Below, in pieces: positions 1 to 6,528 of a stretch of DNA of 15,419 nucleotides; positions within the stretch are counted from its first letter, which is position 1; the number at the start of each line of letters is the position of its first letter. The stretch comes from an uncultured Hippea sp. (GTDB lineage Bacteria > Campylobacterota_A > Desulfurellia > JAADFJ01): the NCBI GenBank assembly GCA_913009315.1, contig CAJVZA010000049.1, positions 1 to 15,419 of the forward strand, in the 5' to 3' direction. Under the pieces are notes generated by a model. It searched no databases. It saw only the letters and a list, made by a program, of their open reading frames with translations, and had not been told where the DNA came from. A program made the position numbers and the translations under genes.

Positions 1-77
1 TTTTTTTTTTTCAAGCAGAAGACGGCATACGAGATATATCAGTGTGACTGGAGTTCAGACGTGTGCTCTTCCGATCT
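1..77. other. Illumina TruSeq adapter contamination plus poly-T
   Basis: This is not genomic sequence. Bases 12-35 match the Illumina P7 flow-cell primer (begins CAAGCAGAAGACGG). Bases 36-43 are an 8-base index (ATATCAGT, read as ACTGATAT on the other strand, which I recall as TruSeq index 25). Bases 44-77 match the index-read/adapter stem ending in GCTCTTCCGATCT. The 11 T's in front are the poly-A that Illumina reads produce after running off the end of the adapter. Read on the minus strand the order is insert, adapter, index, P7, poly-A, exactly what adapter read-through gives. The contig should be trimmed to start at base 78. Confidence 0.98.
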
Positions 78-240
78 TTCTTTAGTGTATCACAGGCATC
101 CTGTGCCTGTGTTCTCTTTTCTTCTGTTCCGCATTTGAGAAAAAGGTTAAGAAAATCTTCTCCGGACTTTCGACGCCTTATGCAGACAAACAGATTTATA
201 AATGCAAGTTACAAGTTAATAGAAAAAAGATTCTGACCGA
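78..240. other. Contig-edge stretch with no recognisable gene
   Basis: These 163 bases lie downstream of lspA and run into the adapter. One plus-strand frame is open from the edge to a TGA at 234-236 (52 codons) and would converge on lspA, with four bases between the two stops. One minus-strand frame is open from 208 to the edge (43 codons) but has no ATG, GTG or TTG start. Neither translation resembles a family I recognise, and both are short enough to be open by chance. An inverted repeat lies at 91-111. With only this fragment I cannot say whether it is intergenic or the end of a neighbouring gene. Confidence 0.5.
91..111. repeat. Perfect 8-bp inverted repeat (hairpin)
   Basis: CACAGGCA (91-98) and TGCCTGTG (104-111) are perfect inverted copies separated by five bases, so either strand could form an 8-bp hairpin. 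On the minus strand, the direction of the operon, it is followed by an A-rich stretch rather than a T run, so it is not a standard intrinsic terminator for lspA. On the plus strand it is followed by a pyrimidine-rich, T-rich stretch. Function unknown. Confidence 0.5.
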
Positions 241-261
241 TTAAGATTTTTCATGGGAATC
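222..261 (-). terminator. Weak candidate intrinsic terminator after lspA
   Basis: On the minus strand, GATTC (261-257) and TGA (253-251), near the end of lspA, can pair with TCA (236-234) and GAATC (233-229). This gives a bulged stem of about 8 bp with a 14-base loop, followed directly by six T's (228-223). The stem is AT-rich, has a three-base bulge and includes the last lspA codons, so stability would be low. It is the only stem-plus-T-run I see downstream of the operon's last gene and may mark its end. Confidence 0.25.
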
Positions 262-765
262 ATTCATAAGGTACATCTTTATAAAAAAGAGGACGGCACC
301 TGTTGTTATTGCAGAATCTGCAATATTAAATGCCGGCCAATAAAAACCTTCTATATGAAAATATAAAAAATCTGTTACCCTGCCCTGAAATATTCGCTGC
401 CACAGATTGCCTAAAGCGCCTGCAAGTATCAACGAAAATGCTATATAATAACGACTGTTTGCCTTGATAAACAGTTGGTATCCTACGATCAAAACAAAGG
501 CGATAGAAACGATTATCAGAAGATAGCGAAGCATCCATTCGGGCAAAAAAAACGATATGCCGAACGCTGCAGATGAATTTTCGATATGAACTATATCAAA
601 GAAATTTCTTATGACCGGTATTGGAGACGTTATCCCCAACACCAGTCGTTTTGTTACTAAATCAACTAATAAAACTGAAACTATTATTGCAGCAGAGACA
701 ATTTTCTGCCTTGAACTATTATCCGACCTCAAGCTCTTTGAAATAAATAAGAGCCATTTGAGCAT
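241..765 (-). CDS. lspA: Lipoprotein signal peptidase II (prolipoprotein signal peptidase)
   Basis: This is the inner-membrane aspartyl protease that cuts the signal peptide from diacylglyceryl-modified prolipoproteins just before the lipidated Cys. At 174 aa it has the usual size and four hydrophobic segments. The catalytic pair is visible: Asp132 in VTDF and Asp150 in FNIADSA, 18 residues apart, close to the spacing I recall for the Pseudomonas enzyme. The conserved HIENSSAAFG segment is at 60-69 and GALGN at 116-120. Odd: the Asp of the usual GNLxDR motif is Gln123 here (GNLWQR). The start is uncertain. The ATG at 765 has a close GGAG but overlaps rplQ by 47 bases. A TTG at 732 (163 aa) would overlap by 14 bases and give a more typical N-terminal length. 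It is the last gene of the operon; its placement after rplQ suggests cotranscription with secY and the ribosomal genes. Confidence 0.93.
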   Translation of the reverse strand: MLKWLLFISKSLRSDNSSRQKIVSAAIIVSVLLVDLVTKRLVLGITSPIPVIRNFFDIVHIENSSAAFGISFFLPEWMLRYLLIIVSIAFVLIVGYQLFIKANSRYYIAFSLILAGALGNLWQRIFQGRVTDFLYFHIEGFYWPAFNIADSAITTGAVLFFIKMYLMNDSHEKS

Positions 766-1084
766 TATCTCCAGGTCTTCTGCCGGTTCTTATAATATGA
801 GTAAATCCGCTGTTTTTGTCGGAAAAATCAGTTTTAGCTTTTGCAAAAAGTTCGTTGATAATCTTTTTATCCGGAATTTTTGACAATGCCTCACGTCTTG
901 AAGACAGATCACCTCTTTTTGCCAGTACAATAATTCTATCAATAAATTTAGAAAGCTCTTTCGCTCTTGCAATAGTTGTTTTGATCCTTCCCTCTTTGAT
1001 GAGTGCTCTTGCAAGAGACCTCAATAAAGCCATTCTTACAGATAATCTACAGCCAAGTTTTTTGTTAGCCTTTCTATGTCTCAT
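719..1084 (-). CDS. rplQ: 50S ribosomal protein L17
   Basis: L17 is a large-subunit protein near the polypeptide exit tunnel rim. The 121-aa product starts MRHRKANKKLG, the conserved L17 N-terminus (MRHRKxGxKLGR), continues through the core RxALLRSLARALIKEGRIKTT and ends with the typical MALIYFKELEV segment. Full length for the family. The ATG is preceded by AGAGG five bases away. It begins 9 bases after rpoA, the standard rpoA-rplQ end of the alpha operon. Its 3' end overlaps the lspA start region, implying translational coupling to lspA. Confidence 0.98.
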   Translation of the reverse strand: MRHRKANKKLGCRLSVRMALLRSLARALIKEGRIKTTIARAKELSKFIDRIIVLAKRGDLSSRREALSKIPDKKIINELFAKAKTDFSDKNSGFTHIIRTGRRPGDNAQMALIYFKELEVG

Positions 1085-1093
1085 GATATCCTC

Positions 1094-2026
1094 TTATTCC
1101 TCGTTTCTTAATGATAAATCAAACTTGGCAAGTGAATCTTTTATTTCATTCAACGATTTTTTGCCAAAATTCTTTTTTGCCAGAAGATCACTATCGCTTC
1201 TTTCAACAAGCGCTCCAATGGTCACAATACCGGCGTTTCTCAAACAGTTTGCAGCTCGCACCGACAACCCCAACTCGTCTATCTCTCTTTTCAAAACCAT
1301 ATCGTTTTCAGCTTTCAGGCTATCACGTTCTTCCGAAACCTGCTCGCCTAAAATTATATCAACATGCTGCTTAATTATGGATAGAGCATTATTTAGAGCA
1401 TCAGAGGGAGCAACCGCTCCATTTGTCGTAATTTCAATCTCAAGACGTTCGTAGTCCAGGAAACCTTTTATCATAGACTTGCCTGAGCGAAATATAACAT
1501 TTCTTACGGGAGAAAAATTTGAATCCATAGGAATCCACCCGGGTTCTTTATTGGCAATGTTGAGATCCGCCTTCTTGTATCCCACTCCATATTCTACAAC
1601 TCCTGAAATCTTTAGTTTTACGCTATCCTCAGCAGTTGCAATATAGCTGTCTTTGTTGATCACACTAATATTGCCGCATTCTATGTTTTTTGCGGTTACG
1701 ACACCACCCTTGACATCTATAGAAACAATTTCAGATTCTATATCAGGAACATCAGCTGTAAATACAACATTTCTTAAGTTAAGTATTATATCGAGTGCGT
1801 TTTCTTTAACAAAATTAACAGGAGAAAATTGAGAATCCACTCCGGCTATTTTAACTTTTGTAAAGGCATATCCGCCAATAGAAGATAAAAGCACTCTTCT
1901 GAGTGCATTACCAATTGTTATGGAATATCCTCTTTCTAAGGGTTCTATGACAAAACGTCCAAAACTATCGGTTTCCGTTTCCGGAACTCTCTCCATACCG
2001 TTAGGTAACACTATCCCTTTAATCAT
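1094..2026 (-). CDS. rpoA: DNA-directed RNA polymerase alpha subunit
   Basis: The alpha subunit dimerises to scaffold beta and beta' and contacts promoter DNA and activators. The 310-aa product has the N-terminal assembly domain (about 1-230), with RGYSITIGNALRRVLLSS at 32-49 carrying the conserved beta-contacting arginines, and a linker. The C-terminal helix-hairpin-helix domain is at about 245-305. In it, LSVRAANCL holds Arg257 and Asn260, equivalent to E. coli Arg265 and Asn268 that bind UP-element DNA, and FGKKSLNEIKDSL is at 287-299. The length is close to that of Gram-positive alphas, slightly shorter than E. coli. The ATG has AGGAG five bases upstream, and this SD overlaps the rpsD stop codon (TAGGAG), so the two are probably coupled. 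The presence of the alpha-CTD implies that UP-element promoter recognition is possible. Confidence 0.99.
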   Translation of the reverse strand: MIKGIVLPNGMERVPETETDSFGRFVIEPLERGYSITIGNALRRVLLSSIGGYAFTKVKIAGVDSQFSPVNFVKENALDIILNLRNVVFTADVPDIESEIVSIDVKGGVVTAKNIECGNISVINKDSYIATAEDSVKLKISGVVEYGVGYKKADLNIANKEPGWIPMDSNFSPVRNVIFRSGKSMIKGFLDYERLEIEITTNGAVAPSDALNNALSIIKQHVDIILGEQVSEERDSLKAENDMVLKREIDELGLSVRAANCLRNAGIVTIGALVERSDSDLLAKKNFGKKSLNEIKDSLAKFDLSLRNEE

Positions 2027-2034
2027 ATACGCTC

Positions 2035-2658
2035 CTATCTTGAATAGTACTCCACTATCCTTGAAACATCAAAGGAAGGTGTTATTTCGGAAGGTTCATC
2101 TATAACAGAAACAGTCCAGTTGTCTTGTGATTTCATCCATGCCGGCAAAGCTCTGACTTTCAGATGTTCAGCAACTTTTTCCTTTAACTGGTTTGTTCTG
2201 TATCTATCAATCACGGAAATTTTGTCATCGGCCTTGATAAGTATTGATGGTATGCTCACTCTTACATCGTTCAATTTTATTATCCTATGTGCCACCAATT
2301 GGCGTGCCTGACGCCTTGATGAGGCAAAACCGGCTCTAAAAACTGCATTATCAAGCCGTCTTTCAAGCAATATAAGAATATTATCACCTAAAATACCTTT
2401 CTGTTTCTTTGCCTTTTCTACATAATTCTTAAACGGCTTTTCCAGCATTCCATAAATATATTTTGCCTTCTGTTTCTCTATTAGACGTTCTTTGTAACCT
2501 GAGCTTCTTGAGCGAGATAAGTTTTTGCCATGCTCGCCCGGCGGATATTTACGTCGCTCAAAAGCGCACTTTGGAGAATCGCATCGTTCTCCTTTCAAAA
2601 AAAGTTTACTTCCTGCATGACGACAACGCGAACATCTACTCTCTAAATATACAGCCAT
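2035..2658 (-). CDS. rpsD: 30S ribosomal protein S4, zinc-binding form
   Basis: S4 is a primary 16S rRNA binder that nucleates 30S assembly, and in many bacteria it autoregulates the alpha operon. The 207-aa product has the N-terminal four-cysteine site Cys9, Cys12, Cys26 and Cys31 (CSRC ... RCDSPKC), followed by YPPGEHG. The S4 RNA-binding domain lies near residues 95-155 (RLDNAVFRAGFASSRRQARQLV). The Cys cluster marks the zinc-containing type rather than the Cys-free type. The ATG has a good SD (AAGGAG, 8 bases). It lies 20 bases after rpsK. I saw no obvious S4-type pseudoknot operator ahead of rpsM, though this cannot be excluded by eye. Confidence 0.98.
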   Translation of the reverse strand: MAVYLESRCSRCRHAGSKLFLKGERCDSPKCAFERRKYPPGEHGKNLSRSRSSGYKERLIEKQKAKYIYGMLEKPFKNYVEKAKKQKGILGDNILILLERRLDNAVFRAGFASSRRQARQLVAHRIIKLNDVRVSIPSILIKADDKISVIDRYRTNQLKEKVAEHLKVRALPAWMKSQDNWTVSVIDEPSEITPSFDVSRIVEYYSR

Positions 2659-2678
2659 CTATTTATCTCCTTCTTGCA

Positions 2679-3077
2679 TCATACTCTACGCCGCTTGGGC
2701 GGTCTGCATCCATTATGTGGTATAGGTGTAACATCTGCAATATCCTTCACTTTTAATCCAAAAGCAGCCAAGCCCCTAACCGCAGCATCTCTTCCAAAAC
2801 CCGGGCCGTTAACTCTTACCGAAATATCCTGCACACCGAAAGCCTGAGATTTTTTTGCAACATCTTCAGCCACCATCTGAGCAGCAAACGGAGTTCCCTT
2901 CCTTGTGCCTTTGAATCCAACCACTCCGGAGCTTGACCAGCATAAAACAGCTCCCGATCTGTCTGTTATTGTAACGATCGTATTATTGAAGCTTGACTGA
3001 ATATATGCAACAGCACTCAGAACGCTTCTTTTCTTAATCCTTTTTCTTCTTGTACTTTTCTTAGCCTTTTTAATCAT
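2679..3077 (-). CDS. rpsK: 30S ribosomal protein S11
   Basis: S11 sits on the 30S platform beside the mRNA exit (E-site) region. The 132-aa product has a basic N-terminus ([15 protein letters not shown]), then the core [28 protein letters not shown] and [16 protein letters not shown]. It ends in the near-invariant [18 protein letters not shown]. Full length. The ATG lies ten bases after the rpsM stop with a weak SD (AGG about nine bases away), so ribosomes finishing rpsM may feed it. Canonical alpha-operon position between rpsM and rpsD. Confidence 0.99.
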   Translation of the reverse strand: MIKKAKKSTRRKRIKKRSVLSAVAYIQSSFNNTIVTITDRSGAVLCWSSSGVVGFKGTRKGTPFAAQMVAEDVAKKSQAFGVQDISVRVNGPGFGRDAAVRGLAAFGLKVKDIADVTPIPHNGCRPPKRRRV

Positions 3078-3087
3078 ATTATCTTAC

Positions 3088-3456
3088 CTACCCCTTAGAC
3101 TTTCCACCTACAGTTTTTCGTTTTCCTTTCCTCGTCCTGCTGTTTGTCCTGGTTCTTTGACCTCTTACAGGCAAACCGCGCCTATGTCTCAATCCTCTGT
3201 AACTGCCAAGATTCATAAGATTTTTTATATTCATAGCAACGGATCTTCTGAGATCCCCCTCTATTTTATACTCATGAAGAATCTTGTTTAATCTATTGAT
3301 TTCCTGATCAGTCAGATTGCCGGTTCTTGTGTCAGGATCAACATTTGCCTGCTTTAGCACCAGCTTGCCGAGCGTAGGTCCGATTCCATAAATATATGTA
3401 ACCGCAACTTCCATTCTTTTGTTTCTTGGGAGATCAACTCCACCTACACGAGCCAA
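3088..3456 (-). CDS. rpsM: 30S ribosomal protein S13 (TTG start)
   Basis: S13 lies in the 30S head, forms bridges to the 50S and touches the P-site tRNA through its basic tail. The 122-aa product begins with the family N-terminus [13 protein letters not shown] and contains the helix-two-turn-helix region (YIYGIG). It ends in [25 protein letters not shown], the conserved tRNA-contacting tail. The start is a TTG at 3456. It is fixed by the conserved N-terminus and by an AGGGG SD seven bases upstream, inside the last codons of rpmJ. It begins four bases after the rpmJ stop. Confidence 0.98.
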   Translation of the reverse strand: MARVGGVDLPRNKRMEVAVTYIYGIGPTLGKLVLKQANVDPDTRTGNLTDQEINRLNKILHEYKIEGDLRRSVAMNIKNLMNLGSYRGLRHRRGLPVRGQRTRTNSRTRKGKRKTVGGKSKG

Positions 3457-3460
3457 CTAT

Positions 3461-3574
3461 CTACCCCTGCCTCTGTTTATGTTTGGGGTTTTCGCATATC
3501 ACTCTTATCACGCCCTTTCTCCTGACGACTCTGCATTTTGTGCACATTTTTTTAACCGATGCCCTAACTTTCAT
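3461..3574 (-). CDS. rpmJ: 50S ribosomal protein L36, zinc-binding form
   Basis: L36 is a 37-residue zinc-ribbon protein of the large subunit that helps organise 23S rRNA. The small frame translates to [14 protein letters not shown] followed by [20 protein letters not shown]. Zinc ligands Cys11, Cys14, Cys27 and His32 are all present, so this is the C+ form and not the zinc-free paralogue. The ATG at 3574 has AGGAG seven bases upstream, just after the infA stop. Its position between infA and rpsM is the classical one. Confidence 0.97.
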   Translation of the reverse strand: MKVRASVKKMCTKCRVVRRKGVIRVICENPKHKQRQG

Positions 3575-3587
3575 ATCCGTTCTCCTA

Positions 3588-3806
3588 TTATTTAAATCTG
3601 TAAATTATTCGGGCTTTATCAAGACTGTACGGTGAAATAGCCAGTTTAACGGTATCGCCTGGCAAAATTTTTATATAGTGCATCCTCATTTTTCCCGATA
3701 CATGCGCAAGTATAATCTTCCCGTTGGGAAGTTTGACTTTAAACATAGCATCGGGAAGCCTTTCGGTAACCTGCCCGTTGATCTCTAATGCTTCCTCTTT
3801 TGCCAT
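3588..3806 (-). CDS. infA: Translation initiation factor IF-1
   Basis: IF-1 is a 72-aa OB-fold protein that occupies the 30S A site during initiation and stimulates IF-2 and IF-3. The sequence matches the family end to end: [40 protein letters not shown], then [20 protein letters not shown]. Residues of the usual SGKMRxxxIxILPGDxV core are intact. The ATG is preceded by AGAGG four bases away. It lies 15 bases after map and 13 bases before rpmJ, the common map-infA-rpmJ cassette. Confidence 0.99.
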   Translation of the reverse strand: MAKEEALEINGQVTERLPDAMFKVKLPNGKIILAHVSGKMRMHYIKILPGDTVKLAISPYSLDKARIIYRFK

Positions 3807-3821
3807 AATACCTCTACAAAT

Positions 3822-4574
3822 TCAATTTATTCGCGTTAGCAGTTTAACACCATCTTCAGTAATTGCAACAGTGTCTTCGAAATGACTGGATCTCTTATGA
3901 TCCTTTGTCGCCACGGTCCAACGATTCCTCTTTACATACAGATCGCTTTCCCCCTCATTAATCATAGGCTCAATAGCTAAAACCATCCCTGCAACAATCC
4001 TCACACCAGCAGAATCACTCCTGTAATTGGGGATCTGAGGATCTTCGTGAAGCTCCTTGCCTATTCCGTGTCCTACATATTCACGGACAACGGAAAATCT
4101 GTTCTGCGTTGCACAATTTTCTACTGCAATACCTATATCAGAAATGCGGTTGTCTATGTTTGCGCTGTTTATACCTCTATCAAGACATTCTTTAGTGACC
4201 TCATTTAACTTTCGAGCGGCAGCATCGGCACTGCCGACTATCAGAGTCCTTGCAGTATCGCTATAATACCCATCATATATAAGCCCAAAGTCCAAACTGA
4301 CCATGTCGCCATTTTTTATTATGCGCTTTTTTGACGGTATTCCATGAACAATCTCATCATTCACCGAAACGCAGATTGCCTTTGGAAATCCTGCATATCC
4401 CAAAAATGCAGGTACCGCACCGACCTCTTTGGATTTCCAGCGAGCCATACGGTCTATCTCCAGCGTAGTTATGCCCTCTTTTATCTGATCGGTAAGATAG
4501 TTCATTATCAGACCGGTCATTTGACCGACTCTGTACATTTTCTCTATCTCGTTATCGGATTTAAGTACAACCAA
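3822..4574 (-). CDS. map: Methionine aminopeptidase type I (TTG start)
   Basis: It removes the N-terminal Met from nascent proteins with small second residues. The 250-aa product is a type I enzyme without an N-terminal zinc extension. All five metal ligands are visible: Asp95 (SLDFG), Asp106 (YYSDTA), His169 (GHGIG), Glu202 (AIEPM) and Glu233 (FEDTV). The substrate-contacting His77 (NDEIVHGIP) and His176 (LHEDPQIPNY) are also present. The best start is the TTG at 4574, with AGGAG seven bases upstream overlapping the adk stop. An ATG at 4578 is out of frame and stops after five codons. The start region holds a tandem GGTT duplication, described in the findings. Confidence 0.97.
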   Translation of the reverse strand: MVVLKSDNEIEKMYRVGQMTGLIMNYLTDQIKEGITTLEIDRMARWKSKEVGAVPAFLGYAGFPKAICVSVNDEIVHGIPSKKRIIKNGDMVSLDFGLIYDGYYSDTARTLIVGSADAAARKLNEVTKECLDRGINSANIDNRISDIGIAVENCATQNRFSVVREYVGHGIGKELHEDPQIPNYRSDSAGVRIVAGMVLAIEPMINEGESDLYVKRNRWTVATKDHKRSSHFEDTVAITEDGVKLLTRIN

Positions 4575-4584
4575 CCATAATCTC

Positions 4585-5226
4585 CTATTTTAAGTTTCCG
4601 GCAATATTTTCAAAAATCTTATCGGGAGTACCATTGCCGTCAATTTCTATAAGCGTACCGCTTTTTCTATAATAATCAACCAGCGGTGACGTTTTCTGAT
4701 TGTATGTGCTTAATCTGCTTTTTACAGTCTCTTCGTTGTCATCATCGCGTAAAACCAGCGAGCATCCGCAGTGGTCACAAACGGCATCTTCTTTTGGGGG
4801 ATTAAAATAGATATTATAAACAGACTTGCATTCAGGACAGCTTCTTCTTCCGGAGATTCTCCTAATGATCTTTTCTTCGGGCACTGCTATATTTAAAACA
4901 TAATCAACGTTTTTACCCTCGTTTTTAAGCATATTCTCCAGTGCATCCGCCTGCTCTACCGTTCTTGGAAAGCCGTCAAGAATAAAACCGTTTTTACAAT
5001 CCTCGCAGTTCATTCTATTTTTCATCATTCCAATAATTACGGCATCCGGCACAAGCTCGCCCTTTTTCATATATTCTTCAGCTTCTTTTCCAAGATCAGT
5101 ATTATCTTTTACCTCTGCTCTCAAAATATCTCCTGTCGAAATTTCAGGAAGCGCATATTTTTCAGAAAGCATCTTTCCCTGCGTTCCTTTTCCGGCACCC
5201 GGTGCACCTAAAAGTATTATTATCAT
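4585..5226 (-). CDS. adk: Adenylate kinase, long form with four-Cys LID
   Basis: It catalyses ATP + AMP to 2 ADP and keeps the adenylate pool balanced. The 213-aa product shows the P-loop GAPGAGKGT (7-15), the AMP-binding STGDILRA (30-37), the DGFPRT motif (84-89) and RDDDNEETVKSRL in the LID to core region (160-172). The LID carries Cys130, Cys133, Cys150 and Cys153 (CPEC ... CDHC), the pattern of the zinc-binding LID known in Gram-positive and many other bacteria. The ATG has AGGAG seven bases upstream, placed across the secY stop. It is in the conserved secY-adk-map arrangement. Confidence 0.99.
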   Translation of the reverse strand: MIIILLGAPGAGKGTQGKMLSEKYALPEISTGDILRAEVKDNTDLGKEAEEYMKKGELVPDAVIIGMMKNRMNCEDCKNGFILDGFPRTVEQADALENMLKNEGKNVDYVLNIAVPEEKIIRRISGRRSCPECKSVYNIYFNPPKEDAVCDHCGCSLVLRDDDNEETVKSRLSTYNQKTSPLVDYYRKSGTLIEIDGNGTPDKIFENIAGNLK

Positions 5227-5229
5227 ATG

Positions 5230-6522
5230 CTATCTCCTTGCCTTTTTTATCATTCCTTTGTAATCATGCATAAACAGATGTGATTCAATCTGCATAATAG
5301 TATCAAGCGCAACCTGCACAACAATAAGCAAGGATGTGCCTCCAAAAAAGAACGGAACATTAAAGCGCTGTATAAAAACCCACGGCAGCACGCATATAAT
5401 TGAAAGATATATACTGCCGGCAAAGGTCAGTCTGTCAAGTATGGAATCTATATACGCTGCAGTTTTCTTGCCAGGCCTTATTCCCGCAATAAATCCTCCA
5501 TATTTCTTCAAATTATCCGCCACCTCGGTGGGGTTAAAAATGATTGCCGTATAAAAATAAGCAAAGAAAAATATCATCACAACATATAAAATCGAATAGA
5601 TCAGTCCTCCGGGCCGCAAATAATCTGAAATATTCTGAAAAAATCCCGTATGCACCATCGTAACGATAGTGGCCGGAAAGAGCAGAATCGAGGATGCAAA
5701 AATGGGAGGTATAACACCCGAAACATTAACCTTTATCGGCAAATAACTTGACTGGCCGCCATAAAGTCTATTGCCGACCATACGCCTCGGATATTGAATT
5801 TGAATCCTTCTCTGGGCAAGCTCAACATAGCAGACAAAAAATATAATGCCTATCATCAATGCCACAACAATCACAAGAAAAATGACCGAAAGCTCTCCGG
5901 CGCTTATCAGGCGGAATGTATTGCCGATTGCTGCAGGCAACCTGGCCACAATACCGGCAAATATGATAAGACTGATGCCGTTTCCAATACCGCGCTCGTT
6001 AATCTGCTCTCCCATCCACATAAGGAACAGCGTTGCAGTTGTCATAGTAAATATTGTAGAAAGAACAAACGAGCTCCCCGGAACAATAACAACAGGCGCT
6101 CCTCCGGCCCCTCTCATTTGCTCCAGTCCAAGCGCAATACCTACCGACTGAAGAACCGCTATTGCAACCGTAAGATACCTTGTATATTCTGTAATTTTTG
6201 TTCTTCCCTCTTCGCCCTCTTTTTTAAGTTTTGCAAGTTCGGGAAAGACACCCGCTAAAAGTTCCATTATAATTGCAGCACTAATATAAGGCATAATTCC
6301 AAGAGACATTATCGAAAGCTGCTTGAGTGCACCTCCGGTAAACAGGTTAAACAGGCCTAAAACGGTATTCTGAGAACTATTAAAAATATCCTTGAAAACA
6401 TTTATATCTATCCCCGGTGTAGGAACATGTATACCGGCTCTAAATAGGATAAGCATTCCTACCGTAAAAAATATTCTTTTATTTAATTCGGGAAGATTAA
6501 GAAATTTATCGTATCCGTTCAT
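5230..6522 (-). CDS. secY: Protein translocase subunit SecY
   Basis: This is the channel-forming subunit of the SecYEG translocon in the inner membrane, used for export by SecA and for membrane protein insertion by SRP. The 430-aa product has the usual length and ten hydrophobic segments. Family hallmarks visible are FRAGIHVPTPGID after TM1, LFNLFTGGALKQLSIMSLGIMPYISA (plug and TM2), and the region around EGRTKITEYTRYLT. Also present are YVELAQRRIQIQYP in a cytoplasmic loop and GGFIAGIRPGKKTAAYI in the large loop with the conserved Arg-Pro-Gly. The ATG follows the rplO stop by six bases with only a weak SD, suggesting coupling to rplO. Last gene of the spc block. Confidence 0.99.
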   Translation of the reverse strand: MNGYDKFLNLPELNKRIFFTVGMLILFRAGIHVPTPGIDINVFKDIFNSSQNTVLGLFNLFTGGALKQLSIMSLGIMPYISAAIIMELLAGVFPELAKLKKEGEEGRTKITEYTRYLTVAIAVLQSVGIALGLEQMRGAGGAPVVIVPGSSFVLSTIFTMTTATLFLMWMGEQINERGIGNGISLIIFAGIVARLPAAIGNTFRLISAGELSVIFLVIVVALMIGIIFFVCYVELAQRRIQIQYPRRMVGNRLYGGQSSYLPIKVNVSGVIPPIFASSILLFPATIVTMVHTGFFQNISDYLRPGGLIYSILYVVMIFFFAYFYTAIIFNPTEVADNLKKYGGFIAGIRPGKKTAAYIDSILDRLTFAGSIYLSIICVLPWVFIQRFNVPFFFGGTSLLIVVQVALDTIMQIESHLFMHDYKGMIKKARR

Positions 6523-6528
6523 TACAGG

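Noticed and set aside
91-111. The 8-bp hairpin as an intrinsic terminator for the operon
   Set aside because: In the operon direction it is followed by ATACACTAAAG, not a T run, and it lies about 130 bases past the lspA stop. I keep it only as an inverted repeat.
190-220. A promoter on the minus strand (TATAAA near 195-200) downstream of lspA
   Set aside because: There is a TATAAA-like -10 but no matching -35 at 16-18 bases, and such AT-rich words are expected by chance here.
816-1454. Long plus-strand open frame (212 codons) antisense to rplQ and rpoA
   Set aside because: It lies opposite two unmistakable conserved genes, its translation resembles no known family and it is Ser/Leu-rich as expected for a mirror frame of a coding strand.
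4563-4578. Frameshift or pseudogene at map
   Set aside because: The out-of-frame ATG first looked like a broken start, but the TTG four bases later has ideal SD spacing and the full catalytic protein follows, so the gene is treated as intact.
5794-6258. Plus-strand open frame (154 codons) antisense to secY
   Set aside because: A shadow of the secY coding frame. The translation is low-complexity, rich in Asn, His and Lys, with no SD, and no neighbouring plus-strand gene supports it.
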